Made by a program: the position numbers and the translations under genes. A stretch of DNA of 64,000 nt, from positions 3,280,501 through 3,344,500 of the forward strand of contig NC_021505.1 in NCBI RefSeq assembly GCF_000412675.1, written 5' to 3'. Source of the stretch: Pseudomonas putida NBRC 14164. GTDB taxonomy: Bacteria > Pseudomonadota > Gammaproteobacteria > Pseudomonadales > Pseudomonadaceae. This document shows, piece after piece, positions 1 to 9,013 of this stretch (the stretch's first letter is position 1; every line of letters begins with the position of its first letter). Below the pieces are notes generated by a model, which was given only the letters and a program-made list of their open reading frames with translations, did no database searches and had not been told where the DNA came from.

Positions 1-1
1 C

Positions 2-703
2 ATTCCCAAGTACTGGCTGCCGCTGGTGCTGGCCCTGCCCTGGCTGGTACCGGCGTGGCGACGCCAGCTGCAAAAGCGCGACGGGCGCTTCTTGCTGCTA
101 CTCGGCTGGGTGGCGTTGGTGCTGCTGTTTTTCAGCTTCAGCAGTGGCAAGCGCAAGTTGTACATCTTCCCAGCGCTGCCGGGCCTGGTGCTGGCCATCG
201 CCCCGCTGATACCGTGGCTGCTCAAACGCTGGTTGCTGGGCCGGCCGGCCTGGCGCAAGGCCTTTGTCGCCGTGGCCCTGACATGGTTCGCGCTGTGGTT
301 CGCCCGCGGCTTCGTCGAGCCGCTGAAGGAGGGCCGCAACCCGCATGAGGCGCTGATGAGCGAAGCGGCACGCGCCACCGGCGGAGCCGAGCTGGTGCTG
401 GTCAACTGGCGCGAAGGGCATTGGCTGTTTGCCCGGCAGCCCATCGTGCATTTCGGCTTTACCGGCCAATCCAGGGCGGATGCGGCGGCCTATTGGCTGC
501 GCCATAACCCCACCGCCTTCGCCCTGATCCCGGCCTCCGAACTGGGCCGCTGCTTCAGTGCCGACAAGGCACGCAAGCTTGGCGAGACTTCGCGGGCCGA
601 GTGGTATGTGGTGGGTGCCGATGCCGACAACGGCCATTGCCAAACCGCTGCCCCGGGTCACGTCTACCGCTTTGCCTGGGCAGACGCGCCCGTCGCTCGT
701 TAA
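2..703 (+). CDS. ArnT-like glycosyltransferase, C-terminal part
   Basis: This is the 3' end of a gene that begins before the window; the first complete codon is at base 2 and about 233 residues remain. The visible part starts with hydrophobic segments (roughly residues 1-20, 36-55, 60-78 and 90-105), including a FSFSSGKRKLYIFPALPGL-type stretch. That stretch is typical of the GT-C dolichyl-phosphate-mannose/ArnT superfamily, followed by a soluble periplasmic tail. Family members transfer a sugar from an undecaprenyl-phosphate carrier to lipid A or a related acceptor in the inner membrane. The donor and acceptor cannot be told from this fragment. It converges with mqo, with only 19 bases between the stop codons. 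Confidence 0.72.
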   Translation: MPKYWLPLVLALPWLVPAWRRQLQKRDGRFLLLLGWVALVLLFFSFSSGKRKLYIFPALPGLVLAIAPLIPWLLKRWLLGRPAWRKAFVAVALTWFALWFARGFVEPLKEGRNPHEALMSEAARATGGAELVLVNWREGHWLFARQPIVHFGFTGQSRADAAAYWLRHNPTAFALIPASELGRCFSADKARKLGETSRAEWYVVGADADNGHCQTAAPGHVYRFAWADAPVAR

Positions 704-722
704 AACCTGCTCCCCCGCCGTG

Positions 723-2300
723 CTACGGCGCAGCGGTGCCGGCTGGCGGATCGAGTTGCAGCACCTCGTTGGTGTACGCCCACTCCTTCAATACCTGGTC
801 GGGGTGGTCGTTGAGGCGCGTTCCGTAGGACGGGATGATCTGGTTGATCTTACCCTGCCATTGCGGCGTTGCTACCTTGTCCTTGAACACCTTGTTGAGC
901 ACATCGAGCATGATCGGTGGCGCGGTCGAGGCACCCGGCGAGGCGCCCAGCAACCCGGCGATGCTACCGTCCCTGGACATCACCACCTCAGTACCGAGCT
1001 TGAGCACGCCACCCAATGCCTCGTCCTTCTTGATGATCTGTACCCGCTGGCCCGCCTGCCACAGCCGCCAGTCTTCCTTCTTCGCCTCGGGGAAGTAAGT
1101 GCGCAGCGCTTCGAAGCGGTCATTGTCGGATTGCAGCACCTGACCGATAAGGTACTGGACCAGGTCAAACTCGCGTACCCCGACCCGCACCATCGGCCAG
1201 GCGTTGTGCACGCTGGTACTGGCAAGCAGGTCGAGCAGCGAGCCTTGCTTGAGGAACTTGGTCGAGAAGGTGGCGAACGGCCCGAAGAGGATCATGCGCT
1301 TGCCATCGAGCACCCGGGTGTCCAGGTGCGGCACCGACATGGGTGGCGCACCGGTGGCGGCAATGCCATAGGCCTTGGCCATGTGACGCTGCGCGATAGC
1401 CGGGTTGTCGGTGACCAGGAACGAACCGCCGACCGGGAAACCGGCATAGTCCTTGGCCTCGTCAATCCCCGACTTCTGCAGCAGGGGTAACGCCGCACCA
1501 CCAGCACCAATGAACAGGAACTTGGCGTCGGTGGCCGCCTTGCTGCCATCTTTGAGGTTCTTGTACTCGACATGCCACGAGCCGTCGTCGTTACGGGTGA
1601 TGTCTTGTACTTCGGTGGACAACTTGAGGTCGAAGTTAGGCCGGGTCTGCAGATAGCCCACGTACTGCCGGGTAATCTCGCCAAAGTTGACGTCGGTGCC
1701 AATCGGCGTCCAGGTTACCGCCAGTTTCTGGTTGGGGTCGCGCCCCTCCATCATCAACGGTACCCACTTGCGGATCTGCTCATGGTCCTCGGAGTACTGC
1801 ATGGGCTTGAACAACGGGCTGGCCTGCAGCGCCTCATAACGCTTTTTCAGGAAGCGGATGTTGTCGTCACCCCAGACGAAACTCATATGGGGCGTGGTGT
1901 TGATAAACGAATGCGGGTTCTTCAACACCCCCTGCTTCACCTGCCAGGCCAGGAACTGGCGGGTGACCTGGAACGACTCGTTGATCTCCACCGCCTTGCT
2001 GATGTCGATCTTGCCGTCTTTTTCCGGGGTGTAGTTGAGTTCGGCGAGGGCCGAGTGGCCGGTGCCGGCGTTGTTCCAGCCGTTGGAGCTTTCTTCGGCG
2101 ACCTTGTCCAGGCGCTCGACCATTTCCATCGACCAGCCCGGCTCCAGTTCGTTGAGCCAGACCGCCAGCGTAGAACTCATGATGCCGCCGCCTACCAGCA
2201 TCACATCGACCTTCCTGGTTTCTGCGGCCTGGGCATTGAACATGCCAAAGGCCAAGGCCAGCCCGGCCAGCGCCAGCTCCGGCTTCAGGGTAATTTTCAT
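723..2300 (-). CDS. mqo: Malate:quinone oxidoreductase
   Basis: This 525-residue protein oxidises malate to oxaloacetate with FAD and passes electrons to quinone, as a peripheral membrane enzyme of the TCA cycle and respiratory chain. The FAD-binding motif [14 protein letters not shown] lies at about residues 36-49 and the Mqo signature [13 protein letters not shown] at about 72-84. The first 25 residues form a hydrophobic, signal-like segment ending in AQA. Cytoplasmic Mqo enzymes usually lack such an extension, so this is probably one of several Mqo paralogues of P. putida. The gene stands alone and diverges from the radical SAM gene. I am very sure of the family; which paralogue it is remains an inference. 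Confidence 0.95.
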   Translation of the reverse strand: MKITLKPELALAGLALAFGMFNAQAAETRKVDVMLVGGGIMSSTLAVWLNELEPGWSMEMVERLDKVAEESSNGWNNAGTGHSALAELNYTPEKDGKIDISKAVEINESFQVTRQFLAWQVKQGVLKNPHSFINTTPHMSFVWGDDNIRFLKKRYEALQASPLFKPMQYSEDHEQIRKWVPLMMEGRDPNQKLAVTWTPIGTDVNFGEITRQYVGYLQTRPNFDLKLSTEVQDITRNDDGSWHVEYKNLKDGSKAATDAKFLFIGAGGAALPLLQKSGIDEAKDYAGFPVGGSFLVTDNPAIAQRHMAKAYGIAATGAPPMSVPHLDTRVLDGKRMILFGPFATFSTKFLKQGSLLDLLASTSVHNAWPMVRVGVREFDLVQYLIGQVLQSDNDRFEALRTYFPEAKKEDWRLWQAGQRVQIIKKDEALGGVLKLGTEVVMSRDGSIAGLLGASPGASTAPPIMLDVLNKVFKDKVATPQWQGKINQIIPSYGTRLNDHPDQVLKEWAYTNEVLQLDPPAGTAAP

Positions 2301-2412
2301 AACCTTTTCCGCGCCTCGTTGCTATCCGTAAGTCCAGCCACAAGCTTAGCTGACGGATTTAGTCGGGCATGGCTGGCGCACAACCACTTGCAATCAGACA
2401 CATCTCAAAATA

Positions 2413-2428
2413 CTGTATGAATATTCAG
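2413..2428 (+). promoter_or_regulatory. LexA (SOS) box upstream of the radical SAM gene
   Basis: CTGTATGAATATTCAG has the gamma-proteobacterial LexA form CTG-N10-CAG with an AT-rich centre. It sits inside the near-perfect 20-base palindrome TACTGTATGAATATTCAGTA (2411-2430, one mismatched pair). It ends 17 bases before the ATG of the radical SAM gene, where repressor binding would block transcription. This suggests that the two DNA-metabolism genes belong to the SOS regulon. mqo on the other side starts 113 bases away. Confidence 0.8.
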
Positions 2429-2445
2429 TACAGTGAGACAGCCTC

Positions 2446-3666
2446 ATGCAACTCATCGCCAAACTCGGCATCCTTGCCGACGCCGCCAAATACGATGCAT
2501 CTTGCGCCAGCAGCGGTGCACCCAAGCGCAATTCGCGCGGCGGCGACGGCCTGGGCGCTACCAACGGCATGGGCATCTGTCACAGCTACACCCCCGACGG
2601 CCGTTGCGTGTCGCTGCTCAAGGTACTGTTGACCAACTTCTGCCTGTATGACTGCCAGTACTGCGTGAACCGCCGGTCCAGCAACGTCCCCCGCGCGCGC
2701 TTCAGCCCTGAGGAAGTGGTGCGCCTAACCCTGGATTTCTATCGACGCAATTGCATCAGTGGCCTGTTCCTCAGCTCCGGCATCATCCGTTCGGCGGATT
2801 ACACCATGGAGCAACTGATCCGCGTAGCCCGCTTGTTGCGCGAAGAGCACAACTTCCGCGGCTACATTCACCTCAAGACCATCCCCGATGCCGACCCGCT
2901 ACTGATCGAAGAGGCCGGCCGCCTGGCCGACCGCCTCAGCGTCAATATCGAACTGCCCACCGACGCCAGCCTCAAGCGCCTGGCGCCGGAAAAACACGCG
3001 CATACCATCCGCCAGGCGATGGGCGTGATTCACCAGGGCCAGCAAGCCGTGGCCAACGAACCCAAGGCCCCGCGCTTCACCCCTGCCGGGCAAAGCACCC
3101 AGGTCATCGTCGGCGCCGACAGCACCGACGACAGCACCCTGCTGCGCAATGCCGAGTCGCTGTACCAAGGTTACGGCCTAAAGCGCGTGTACTATTCTGC
3201 CTTCAGCCCGATCCCCGACAGCCCGGGCAGCGTGCCCCTGGCTGCACCGCCGCTGCTGCGCGAGCACCGCCTGTACCAGGCCGACTTCCTGCTGCGTGGC
3301 TACGGCTACAAGGCAGGTGAACTACTGGGACAGAGCGGCAACCTGGCGCTGGACATCGACCCGAAACTGGCCTGGGCGCTGGCCAACCGCGACATTTTTC
3401 CGCTGGATGTAAACCGCGCCGAGCCTGCGCTGCTCGCGCGTATTCCCGGTATCGGCCTGCGCAGCGTGCAGCGCCTGGTCGCGCTGCGCCGGGAACGGCG
3501 CATCCGCTATGACGACCTCATCCAGCTGCGCTGCGTGCTGGACAAGGCACGGCCGTTTATCGTCACCAGCGATTACCGCCCAGCCCAGTCCGAGCTGCGC
3601 AGCGGCTTGCTGCGGGCGCGTTTGCGTGAACCGCAAGCGCCGGTGCAGATGGGGCTGTGGGGATGA
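2446..3666 (+). CDS. Putative DNA modification/repair radical SAM protein
   Basis: This 406-residue protein carries the radical SAM cluster motif CxxxCxxC at C66, C70 and C73 (NFCLYDCQYCVNR), so it should hold a 4Fe-4S cluster and cleave S-adenosylmethionine. Extra cysteines lie at 20, 45 and 54. A helix-hairpin-helix (LLARIPGIGLRSVQRLVAL) near residues 325-345 suggests contact with DNA. It resembles the SplB-related family annotated as putative DNA modification/repair protein (TIGR03916-type). The next gene, a DUF4130 protein, overlaps it by four bases and is the usual partner of this family. A LexA box lies just upstream. The substrate is unknown to me. Confidence 0.88.
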   Translation: MQLIAKLGILADAAKYDASCASSGAPKRNSRGGDGLGATNGMGICHSYTPDGRCVSLLKVLLTNFCLYDCQYCVNRRSSNVPRARFSPEEVVRLTLDFYRRNCISGLFLSSGIIRSADYTMEQLIRVARLLREEHNFRGYIHLKTIPDADPLLIEEAGRLADRLSVNIELPTDASLKRLAPEKHAHTIRQAMGVIHQGQQAVANEPKAPRFTPAGQSTQVIVGADSTDDSTLLRNAESLYQGYGLKRVYYSAFSPIPDSPGSVPLAAPPLLREHRLYQADFLLRGYGYKAGELLGQSGNLALDIDPKLAWALANRDIFPLDVNRAEPALLARIPGIGLRSVQRLVALRRERRIRYDDLIQLRCVLDKARPFIVTSDYRPAQSELRSGLLRARLREPQAPVQMGLWG

Positions 3667-4502
3667 TTGCGCTCGACTGCGATGACCGGTTCGCCACCTG
3701 GCGGGATCAGGCCCGCGTGTTGCTGGGGCATGGCATCGACCCGTCGCAAGTCACCTGGTCACAGGGCCCGATGGCAGACCTGTTGGCAGTGCCTGCGTCG
3801 CCCCCCGAAGGCCCTGGCCCTTTTCGCGCCAAAGTGCCTGCCGCGCTGCTGGACCAGTTGGAGCAGGCTGCCCGTTACTGCGGCGAGCAACGCTGGAACC
3901 TGTTGTACGAAGTGCTCTGGCGGGTGGCCCATGGTGACCGCACGGCCATGCTGGCGGGCGACCGATTGGGCAGTGAACTGCAAAGGCGCATCAAGCAAGT
4001 CAGCCGAGAGGCGCATCACCTGCATGCGTTTGTGCGCTTCGTGCCATTGCCAGAGGCGTTGGCAGAACGCCTGCAACTTGATCTGGTCGCTTACCACGAA
4101 CCGGCACATGACATTCTGGAAAGTGCCAGCCCACATTTTGCTGACCGCCTGGGGCGTTTGCGCTGGTTGATCGCCACACCACAGGATGGCATTCGGTTCG
4201 ACGGCCAGGTGTTCGATTACCAACGCCGATGCCCCGAGCGCTGGCAGCAATGGGCGCGCAACGCTGACGACCCAGGCGCCGAACTATGGCGCACCTACTA
4301 CCGCCACACCTTCAACCCCGCCCGCCTCAACCCCGATGCCCTGCGCCTGCACATGCCCGGGCGGTTCTGGCGGCATTTGCCGGAAGGCATGCTGATACCG
4401 CAACTCGAAGGCCTGGCCCGCCAAGGCAAACAGCGGGACGGCCAAGCCGTTGAAGTTGCCGCCAAACCCGGCAAACAGATCAACGCGCCAGCAGATAGCT
4501 GA
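3663..4502 (+). CDS. DUF4130 DNA-metabolism protein (TIGR03915 family)
   Basis: This 279-residue protein is the partner of the preceding radical SAM enzyme. I chose ATG 3663 because it forms an ATGA overlap with the upstream stop; a GTG two codons earlier (3657) is possible. Family features are the RYCGEQRWNLLYEVLWR stretch near residue 78, a basic middle part, and the conserved C-terminal LWRTYYRHTFNPARLNP and MPGRFWRHLPEG segments. In other bacteria this domain can be fused to a UdgX-like uracil-DNA glycosylase domain, which is missing here. Its role is inferred to be DNA damage processing with the radical SAM protein. The biochemical reaction is not established. Confidence 0.85.
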   Translation: MIALDCDDRFATWRDQARVLLGHGIDPSQVTWSQGPMADLLAVPASPPEGPGPFRAKVPAALLDQLEQAARYCGEQRWNLLYEVLWRVAHGDRTAMLAGDRLGSELQRRIKQVSREAHHLHAFVRFVPLPEALAERLQLDLVAYHEPAHDILESASPHFADRLGRLRWLIATPQDGIRFDGQVFDYQRRCPERWQQWARNADDPGAELWRTYYRHTFNPARLNPDALRLHMPGRFWRHLPEGMLIPQLEGLARQGKQRDGQAVEVAAKPGKQINAPADS

Positions 4503-4555
4503 AAAAATAACTGTCTCACGTTGTCTTGCATGGCGTCTTGAGGCTTGCACGATCA

Positions 4556-4642
4556 CTGTGGGAGCGGGCGCGCCCGCGAACATGGGCGCAGCCCGTGCCA
4601 TCCACCGCGTTGCCTGCTTCGCGGGCATGCCCGCTCCCACAG
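4556..4642 (+). repeat. Inverted pair of REP elements
   Basis: The left arm CTGTGGGAGCGGGCGCGCCC and the right arm ending GGGCATGCCCGCTCCCACAG face each other across about 45 bases. Each arm is itself a small hairpin. This is the paired (REPIN-like) arrangement of the P. putida REP family, located after the DUF4130 gene. Confidence 0.85.
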
Positions 4643-4674
4643 GTACGGCGCAAGCCCAGGTCACACGCCATCTT

Positions 4675-4720
4675 TGTGGGAGCGGCTTTAGCCGCGAACA
4701 CCGGCGTAGCCGGTGCCATC
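4675..4720 (+). repeat. Single REP element
   Basis: TGTGGGAGCGGCTTTAGCCG is followed by a second small hairpin (CACCGGCGTAGCCGGTG). The tail GTGCCATCCA is shared with the preceding repeat pair. The 247-base gap between the DUF4130 gene and the PAAR gene holds only these repeats. Confidence 0.75.
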
Positions 4721-4749
4721 CACTTCAATACCTGCTTCACAAGCCCCTC

Positions 4750-5004
4750 TTACAGCAGCCACCCAGCATCCCCTTCCTCAAGCACACCACCGTGATCCGT
4801 CCGGTCGCCTTTGCGGGCCACCGCCGCACCTTCGATCAGGAAATGCCCGGCCCCACTCTCTATCACCGCGCCACAGGTGGTCCGGTCACCTACCCTGGCG
4901 ACCGGCCTGCCGTTAAACGTATACGTAGCGCTGCCGCTTTCGACCTGGTTTACCCCATGCAGCGGACAGTTATGTTGGTGTCCTACAAGTACAACCGGAT
5001 TCAT
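4750..5004 (-). CDS. PAAR-domain spike-tip protein
   Basis: This 84-residue protein has the repeated small-residue loops of PAAR proteins (PVVLVGHQHNCPLHG, GRPVARVGDRTTCG, GAAVARKGDRTDHGG), with histidines and cysteines placed to bind the metal at the cone tip. PAAR proteins cap the VgrG trimer of type VI secretion and help load effectors. It is the last gene of the vgrG operon and overlaps the upstream membrane-protein gene by ATGA. It has no C-terminal extension, so it carries no toxin domain of its own. Confidence 0.88.
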   Translation of the reverse strand: MNPVVLVGHQHNCPLHGVNQVESGSATYTFNGRPVARVGDRTTCGAVIESGAGHFLIEGAAVARKGDRTDHGGVLEEGDAGWLL

Positions 5005-5816
5005 AGGGCTTCGCCTTCAGACGGTGCAGTACGGGATTCGCGATCTATGGCCTCCGGCCAATGAACCTTCGGCGCCAGGCAATGCATGTGGCTCAAGCCA
5101 TCGTCATCGTTCCAGTCGCGGGGTGGGTGCACGAATTCTGGCAGGGCTTCGGGGCCTTGTTGCATGAACAGCCGGGCGATGGCCCAGTAGGCCTCGCCGT
5201 GGTAGAGGTCGTGGGTGAAGAAGACGCGATCGATGACTTCGTTGCTTTCAGGATTGCGCACCGACAGCATGACGTTTTCTATCAGGCCGCCGTGGCCGGG
5301 GGCATAGACGCGATAAACCTCGGCGGTTACGTCGTCCCAGTTGTAGGCGACAGGTTTAACACCCCAGTGTTTTCGGCTGAATAGGTAGATGTAATGGAAT
5401 CTGAATTGATAGAGATAGATTTTCCGACGCAGGCGGTTGAAACGAATGGGTTCGTCCCTTGGGAGCATCAGGTCCATCTTTACATGGGATGCAATTGCCC
5501 ACATGGCGATCGGCGGCAATAAAACCATGACGAGGCAAACAAACCAGTCACGCGACCAATTAACATTCAACATTAGCAAATATAAATATATGGCCATTCC
5601 AAATGATATGACTAAAGTTGCCCCTCCTACCAGAGCAGCAACACCGCGCAAACTGACACTCGACCTCGGAAGCTCTAGGCACACATCATCAAGATAATTC
5701 GGCGCTGGCTTAACATCCTCAACACCAAAACGCGGAGCTGACTGCGAATTCACATCAGGCAGATCATAGCTCCAAAACAAAGCCCTATCCCAAAGAGCTC
5801 TAGGCTTGGCTTTCAC
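5001..5816 (-). CDS. DUF6708-like two-helix membrane protein, possible T6SS immunity protein
   Basis: This 271-residue protein starts at GTG 5816, which overlaps the effector stop codon as GTGA. Two adjacent hydrophobic helices lie at about residues 60-85 and 91-108, followed by a soluble C-terminal part with a conserved-looking WAIARLFMQQGPEALP segment. It resembles the DUF6708 group often seen beside T6SS effector genes. Its place directly after a pore-forming-type effector, and its membrane location, would fit an immunity role like that of TsiV2 for VasX. That is inference; an accessory or chaperone role is also possible. The first half of the gene is much richer in A and T than the flanking genes. 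Confidence 0.6.
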   Translation of the reverse strand: MKAKPRALWDRALFWSYDLPDVNSQSAPRFGVEDVKPAPNYLDDVCLELPRSSVSLRGVAALVGGATLVISFGMAIYLYLLMLNVNWSRDWFVCLVMVLLPPIAMWAIASHVKMDLMLPRDEPIRFNRLRRKIYLYQFRFHYIYLFSRKHWGVKPVAYNWDDVTAEVYRVYAPGHGGLIENVMLSVRNPESNEVIDRVFFTHDLYHGEAYWAIARLFMQQGPEALPEFVHPPRDWNDDDGLSHMHCLAPKVHWPEAIDRESRTAPSEGEAL

Positions 5817-8800
5817 TCGTTAAGCTCCTTGACGCAAATCTCAATATAAGCATCCGGCAGCGCTGTATCTGGCCAGTACATTACTAGCAGCGTCGCAGCA
5901 CCTATGGTGTGCGACCCGATAGTCGGCACCAGTTCTGTAACCCCAGTGATTTCCAGCCAAGATATTGCCAAATCCTCTGACCTCTCGGATTTACGCTTTC
6001 TATTCACTGAAATATTTTTTCTATAGTCGGGTAGTCTGGGCTGAGAGAAACCAGAAAATCTTGCCGCTTTAGTGAGAGCCTCAATCGGGAGAGCCTGATA
6101 TTCTTCCACAAGCACAGTTTCTCCACCAAAGAAGTCGGGGAAAGTGCCATCACCATGCCGATGCACTACGAGGACCAAGCGAAAAGCTGAGCATTCATCA
6201 CTGTAACTAGGTAACACGACTTGAAATTTAAGTTTATGCTCTAACTCCAAACTGACCAACCCTCCTATCCTGGGCGCAGCCGAATTGATTGACCGATTGG
6301 ACTCGAAGTTAATCGCCGCGCAAACACCCAGGGTCGCCGCATTAAGCTCTGCAAACGCAATATCCGCATATTCCGGGCTGCCCCAGAATACGGCTGGCTT
6401 CTCATCAGCTTTGCCAAAGCAGCAGCGTCGCGCCCATCGCTCCAAGGCTACAGATTCGTTTCCTTCAGCCCACTTGCTGATTGCGTACGCCGTGAGCGCC
6501 AGCATCACTGCCAACCCTAAAGGCCCTAATATGAGCGGTTTAAATACTGCATATACAAATACGCCAGTTGAAACGGTGAACCCAAATCCCGCCCCGATAT
6601 ATATAGCTCCGGCTCTGTTGTCTCCTGCTGCTAGCACGCGCTTTGCTGCAGCAAATGCTTGCGCCGTATCGAATATCCCGGCTATTGCACTAATAATTGC
6701 ACCAAACTTGATTAGCGAAACGCCAGTTCCCGCCGCGCCCTTAGCCCCGGGTATTGACCTCAGCACGAGCCCAATCAGCTCAATTTGCCCGCCCAGCAAC
6801 CCCAATTGCGAACCCTGCAACGCTAACTTGGCCTCATGCGCCTTGGGCCCAATCTCCGCTTCCGCTTTTTCCTGATTCTTGGCCAGGCTGTCGTATTGCA
6901 AGTACAGCCCTCCAATCGCCAGCAGTACTTCCCAGCTTCCCGCCACACCCCGCAAGCCGCGAAAGCCAGTCCGCACCAACTCCGCCGCCTGCTGCGCAGT
7001 GATCTTCATCCTCTGGAACACCTTTCGCGCATCCGGCTCTAGCGTCCCCGCCGCCACCGAGATATCCACCAACGCCCGCTGCGCCAAGCTGCTCGCCTGA
7101 GTCACCTTCATGCTGGCTTCCTCAAACAACCGACCCTGCACGTCCGCCGCAGTACCCTCGACCCACACCGACACATTGATCATGGTGTTGGTAAACCGCG
7201 GATCCAGCACTGCCAGGCTCATCAGCCCGTGCTGGATGATCGGCCGCACCTTGTTCCAGGCCCTGGTTGAATGAATGTCGATGTCATCAATGTTGCGATG
7301 CATCCGGTCCCTGGCCTCGGCGATCGAGGCGTTGGCCTTGTGCTGTAATTCGCGTAAATGAGCACTCTGCAGGGCGTAGTACTCGCCCAGCTTCATCTTC
7401 ACTTCCAGCTCGATCAGGTGCACGCCGTTGTAAAGGAACTGGGTTGCACTGTTCAGGTGCCGCACAGCAGTCTGAATGCCAGGGGGCAAGTTGGGCGACA
7501 ACCGTTGGCTGGCGGCGTTGAGCGCGCCTTGGGTTTCGGCGATGGCTTGCTTGAGGGTGTTGCGCATGTGCAAGCCGGCATCGTCGCTGGCGATGATTTT
7601 GCTCAGCATCGAATAAAGCTTGTCGCTGTCATTCCAGTTGATGGTTTCGGCAGCTGAAAAGCTGGGAAGCAGGCCAGCCAACAACATACGGTCGCGCATC
7701 AGCAATGCGCGGTAGGGTGGGCTGTCTGGATCCTCTAGCCATTTCAGCCAGAGGGTTTCGCTAGTGCCGGCCGCAGCAGCCGCGCCAGGCACAATCGCCT
7801 CGGTAATCCCGCCACCCAGGCACAGCGCCATGGTCTTGGCGTACGCCACGCCAGACTCACGATGATCGCCGTCGTAGTCGTACTGCTCGGCCACCTTGAA
7901 CATGGGCGTGTCGAACAGCACGGCGTAAGCACGGGCGTCCTTGTCGATGTAGCGCTGAAACTCGGCTTCCTGCTGGTCATACCCGGCCTGGAACGCCGCC
8001 CGTTGCGGTTCGTGGTAGCGCTGTTCGAGTTTATCGTCGCTGTCCTTCATCGCTTGCTCGACCATACGCGGCCGCTCTACCGTAGGGTCAATCGGTACAA
8101 ACGGCCCTCTACCCGCCATCGGCTCCAGTGAAGGCACCTTCTGCGCTGCCCACTCCCGCTGCGTGGCGCGAATGACCTGCAGGATCTGCGAAGTCTGCAA
8201 TTGGTAGGCACGCATGGGGTCTTCGCGCCAGACCTGGCGCTTCACCACCCAGTTCAACCGCTGATGGTTGAGTTCCTGAATCAGGCCAACGGTATCGTCG
8301 AGCACCACCGCCAGCACGCCGTTCTCCAGCTTGTGCCGGTTCATCGCGTTGACCAGATAGCCGCGCATCGCAAACCGGCGCAGCCAGCGGCTGTGAAACC
8401 CATGTGCACTGTCGAACGGTGAGCAGCCGCGCTGTGCGTACTCGAACACATCCTTGTCGATCTGCAGGTTGTCGGGCGTCATGGCCATGCCCAGTAATTC
8501 TGGGTTGTTGCGGGCTTGCGTGAGGTCGACCCCCTCGAAGCGGTGCGCAGGCGCCTGGCCTTTCTTGTAGGCATTCAGCACGCTGACCGGCCAGGCATCG
8601 CTGGAGAAGGCCAGCCAGGCTGTGCCATACCGGTCGGTATCGATGTTCAGGAAGGCCGAAGGGATATCGTGGTTCTCATTCACACACTTTTCGGGTAGCG
8701 ACGCGGGTAGGCCGTCTGACGGTTCGTAGGGGTTGAAGCGCCGCAGGTGGCCCTGTTCGCTGACTTCGTAGGCATGCCAGACCTGCTGATCAAGCAGCAC

Positions 8801-9013
8801 ATACAGGTAACCCAGGCGCAAGGTGCGCAGGCCCATCCTGGCTGAAACGTGCAGGCTACCGGCGACGGTGGTGACGCAACCTGGGCGCGCATCCGGCACG
8901 AGGGCGCGGCGCAGCGGTAGTATCGGCAAACCTTGCCGCTCGCAGGCCATGCACTGGTCAGAAGGGAGCCCGGCTTCGGCTGTCGCAATGGCGATACGTT
9001 GACTGAGGGTCAT
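5813..9013 (-). CDS. T6SS effector, VasX-like N-terminus with hydrophobic C-terminal region
   Basis: I placed the start at ATG 9013, giving 1066 residues, because it makes an ATGA overlap with the upstream DUF4123 gene; an in-frame start at 9058 lies inside that gene. The first 170 residues match the VasX N-terminal region (CMACERQGLPILPLRRAL, then an LRLGYLYVLLD stretch). The long middle is helical and rich in Q, A and E. Hydrophobic segments at about residues 750-785 and 800-850 (including LGPLGLAVMLALTAYAI) are suited to membrane insertion. The last 215 residues are soluble and come from AT-richer DNA than the N-terminal half. VasX proteins of Vibrio perforate the inner membrane of target cells. 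Delivery by the VgrG of this operon is inferred. Confidence 0.8.
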   Translation of the reverse strand: MTLSQRIAIATAEAGLPSDQCMACERQGLPILPLRRALVPDARPGCVTTVAGSLHVSARMGLRTLRLGYLYVLLDQQVWHAYEVSEQGHLRRFNPYEPSDGLPASLPEKCVNENHDIPSAFLNIDTDRYGTAWLAFSSDAWPVSVLNAYKKGQAPAHRFEGVDLTQARNNPELLGMAMTPDNLQIDKDVFEYAQRGCSPFDSAHGFHSRWLRRFAMRGYLVNAMNRHKLENGVLAVVLDDTVGLIQELNHQRLNWVVKRQVWREDPMRAYQLQTSQILQVIRATQREWAAQKVPSLEPMAGRGPFVPIDPTVERPRMVEQAMKDSDDKLEQRYHEPQRAAFQAGYDQQEAEFQRYIDKDARAYAVLFDTPMFKVAEQYDYDGDHRESGVAYAKTMALCLGGGITEAIVPGAAAAAGTSETLWLKWLEDPDSPPYRALLMRDRMLLAGLLPSFSAAETINWNDSDKLYSMLSKIIASDDAGLHMRNTLKQAIAETQGALNAASQRLSPNLPPGIQTAVRHLNSATQFLYNGVHLIELEVKMKLGEYYALQSAHLRELQHKANASIAEARDRMHRNIDDIDIHSTRAWNKVRPIIQHGLMSLAVLDPRFTNTMINVSVWVEGTAADVQGRLFEEASMKVTQASSLAQRALVDISVAAGTLEPDARKVFQRMKITAQQAAELVRTGFRGLRGVAGSWEVLLAIGGLYLQYDSLAKNQEKAEAEIGPKAHEAKLALQGSQLGLLGGQIELIGLVLRSIPGAKGAAGTGVSLIKFGAIISAIAGIFDTAQAFAAAKRVLAAGDNRAGAIYIGAGFGFTVSTGVFVYAVFKPLILGPLGLAVMLALTAYAISKWAEGNESVALERWARRCCFGKADEKPAVFWGSPEYADIAFAELNAATLGVCAAINFESNRSINSAAPRIGGLVSLELEHKLKFQVVLPSYSDECSAFRLVLVVHRHGDGTFPDFFGGETVLVEEYQALPIEALTKAARFSGFSQPRLPDYRKNISVNRKRKSERSEDLAISWLEITGVTELVPTIGSHTIGAATLLVMYWPDTALPDAYIEICVKELNE

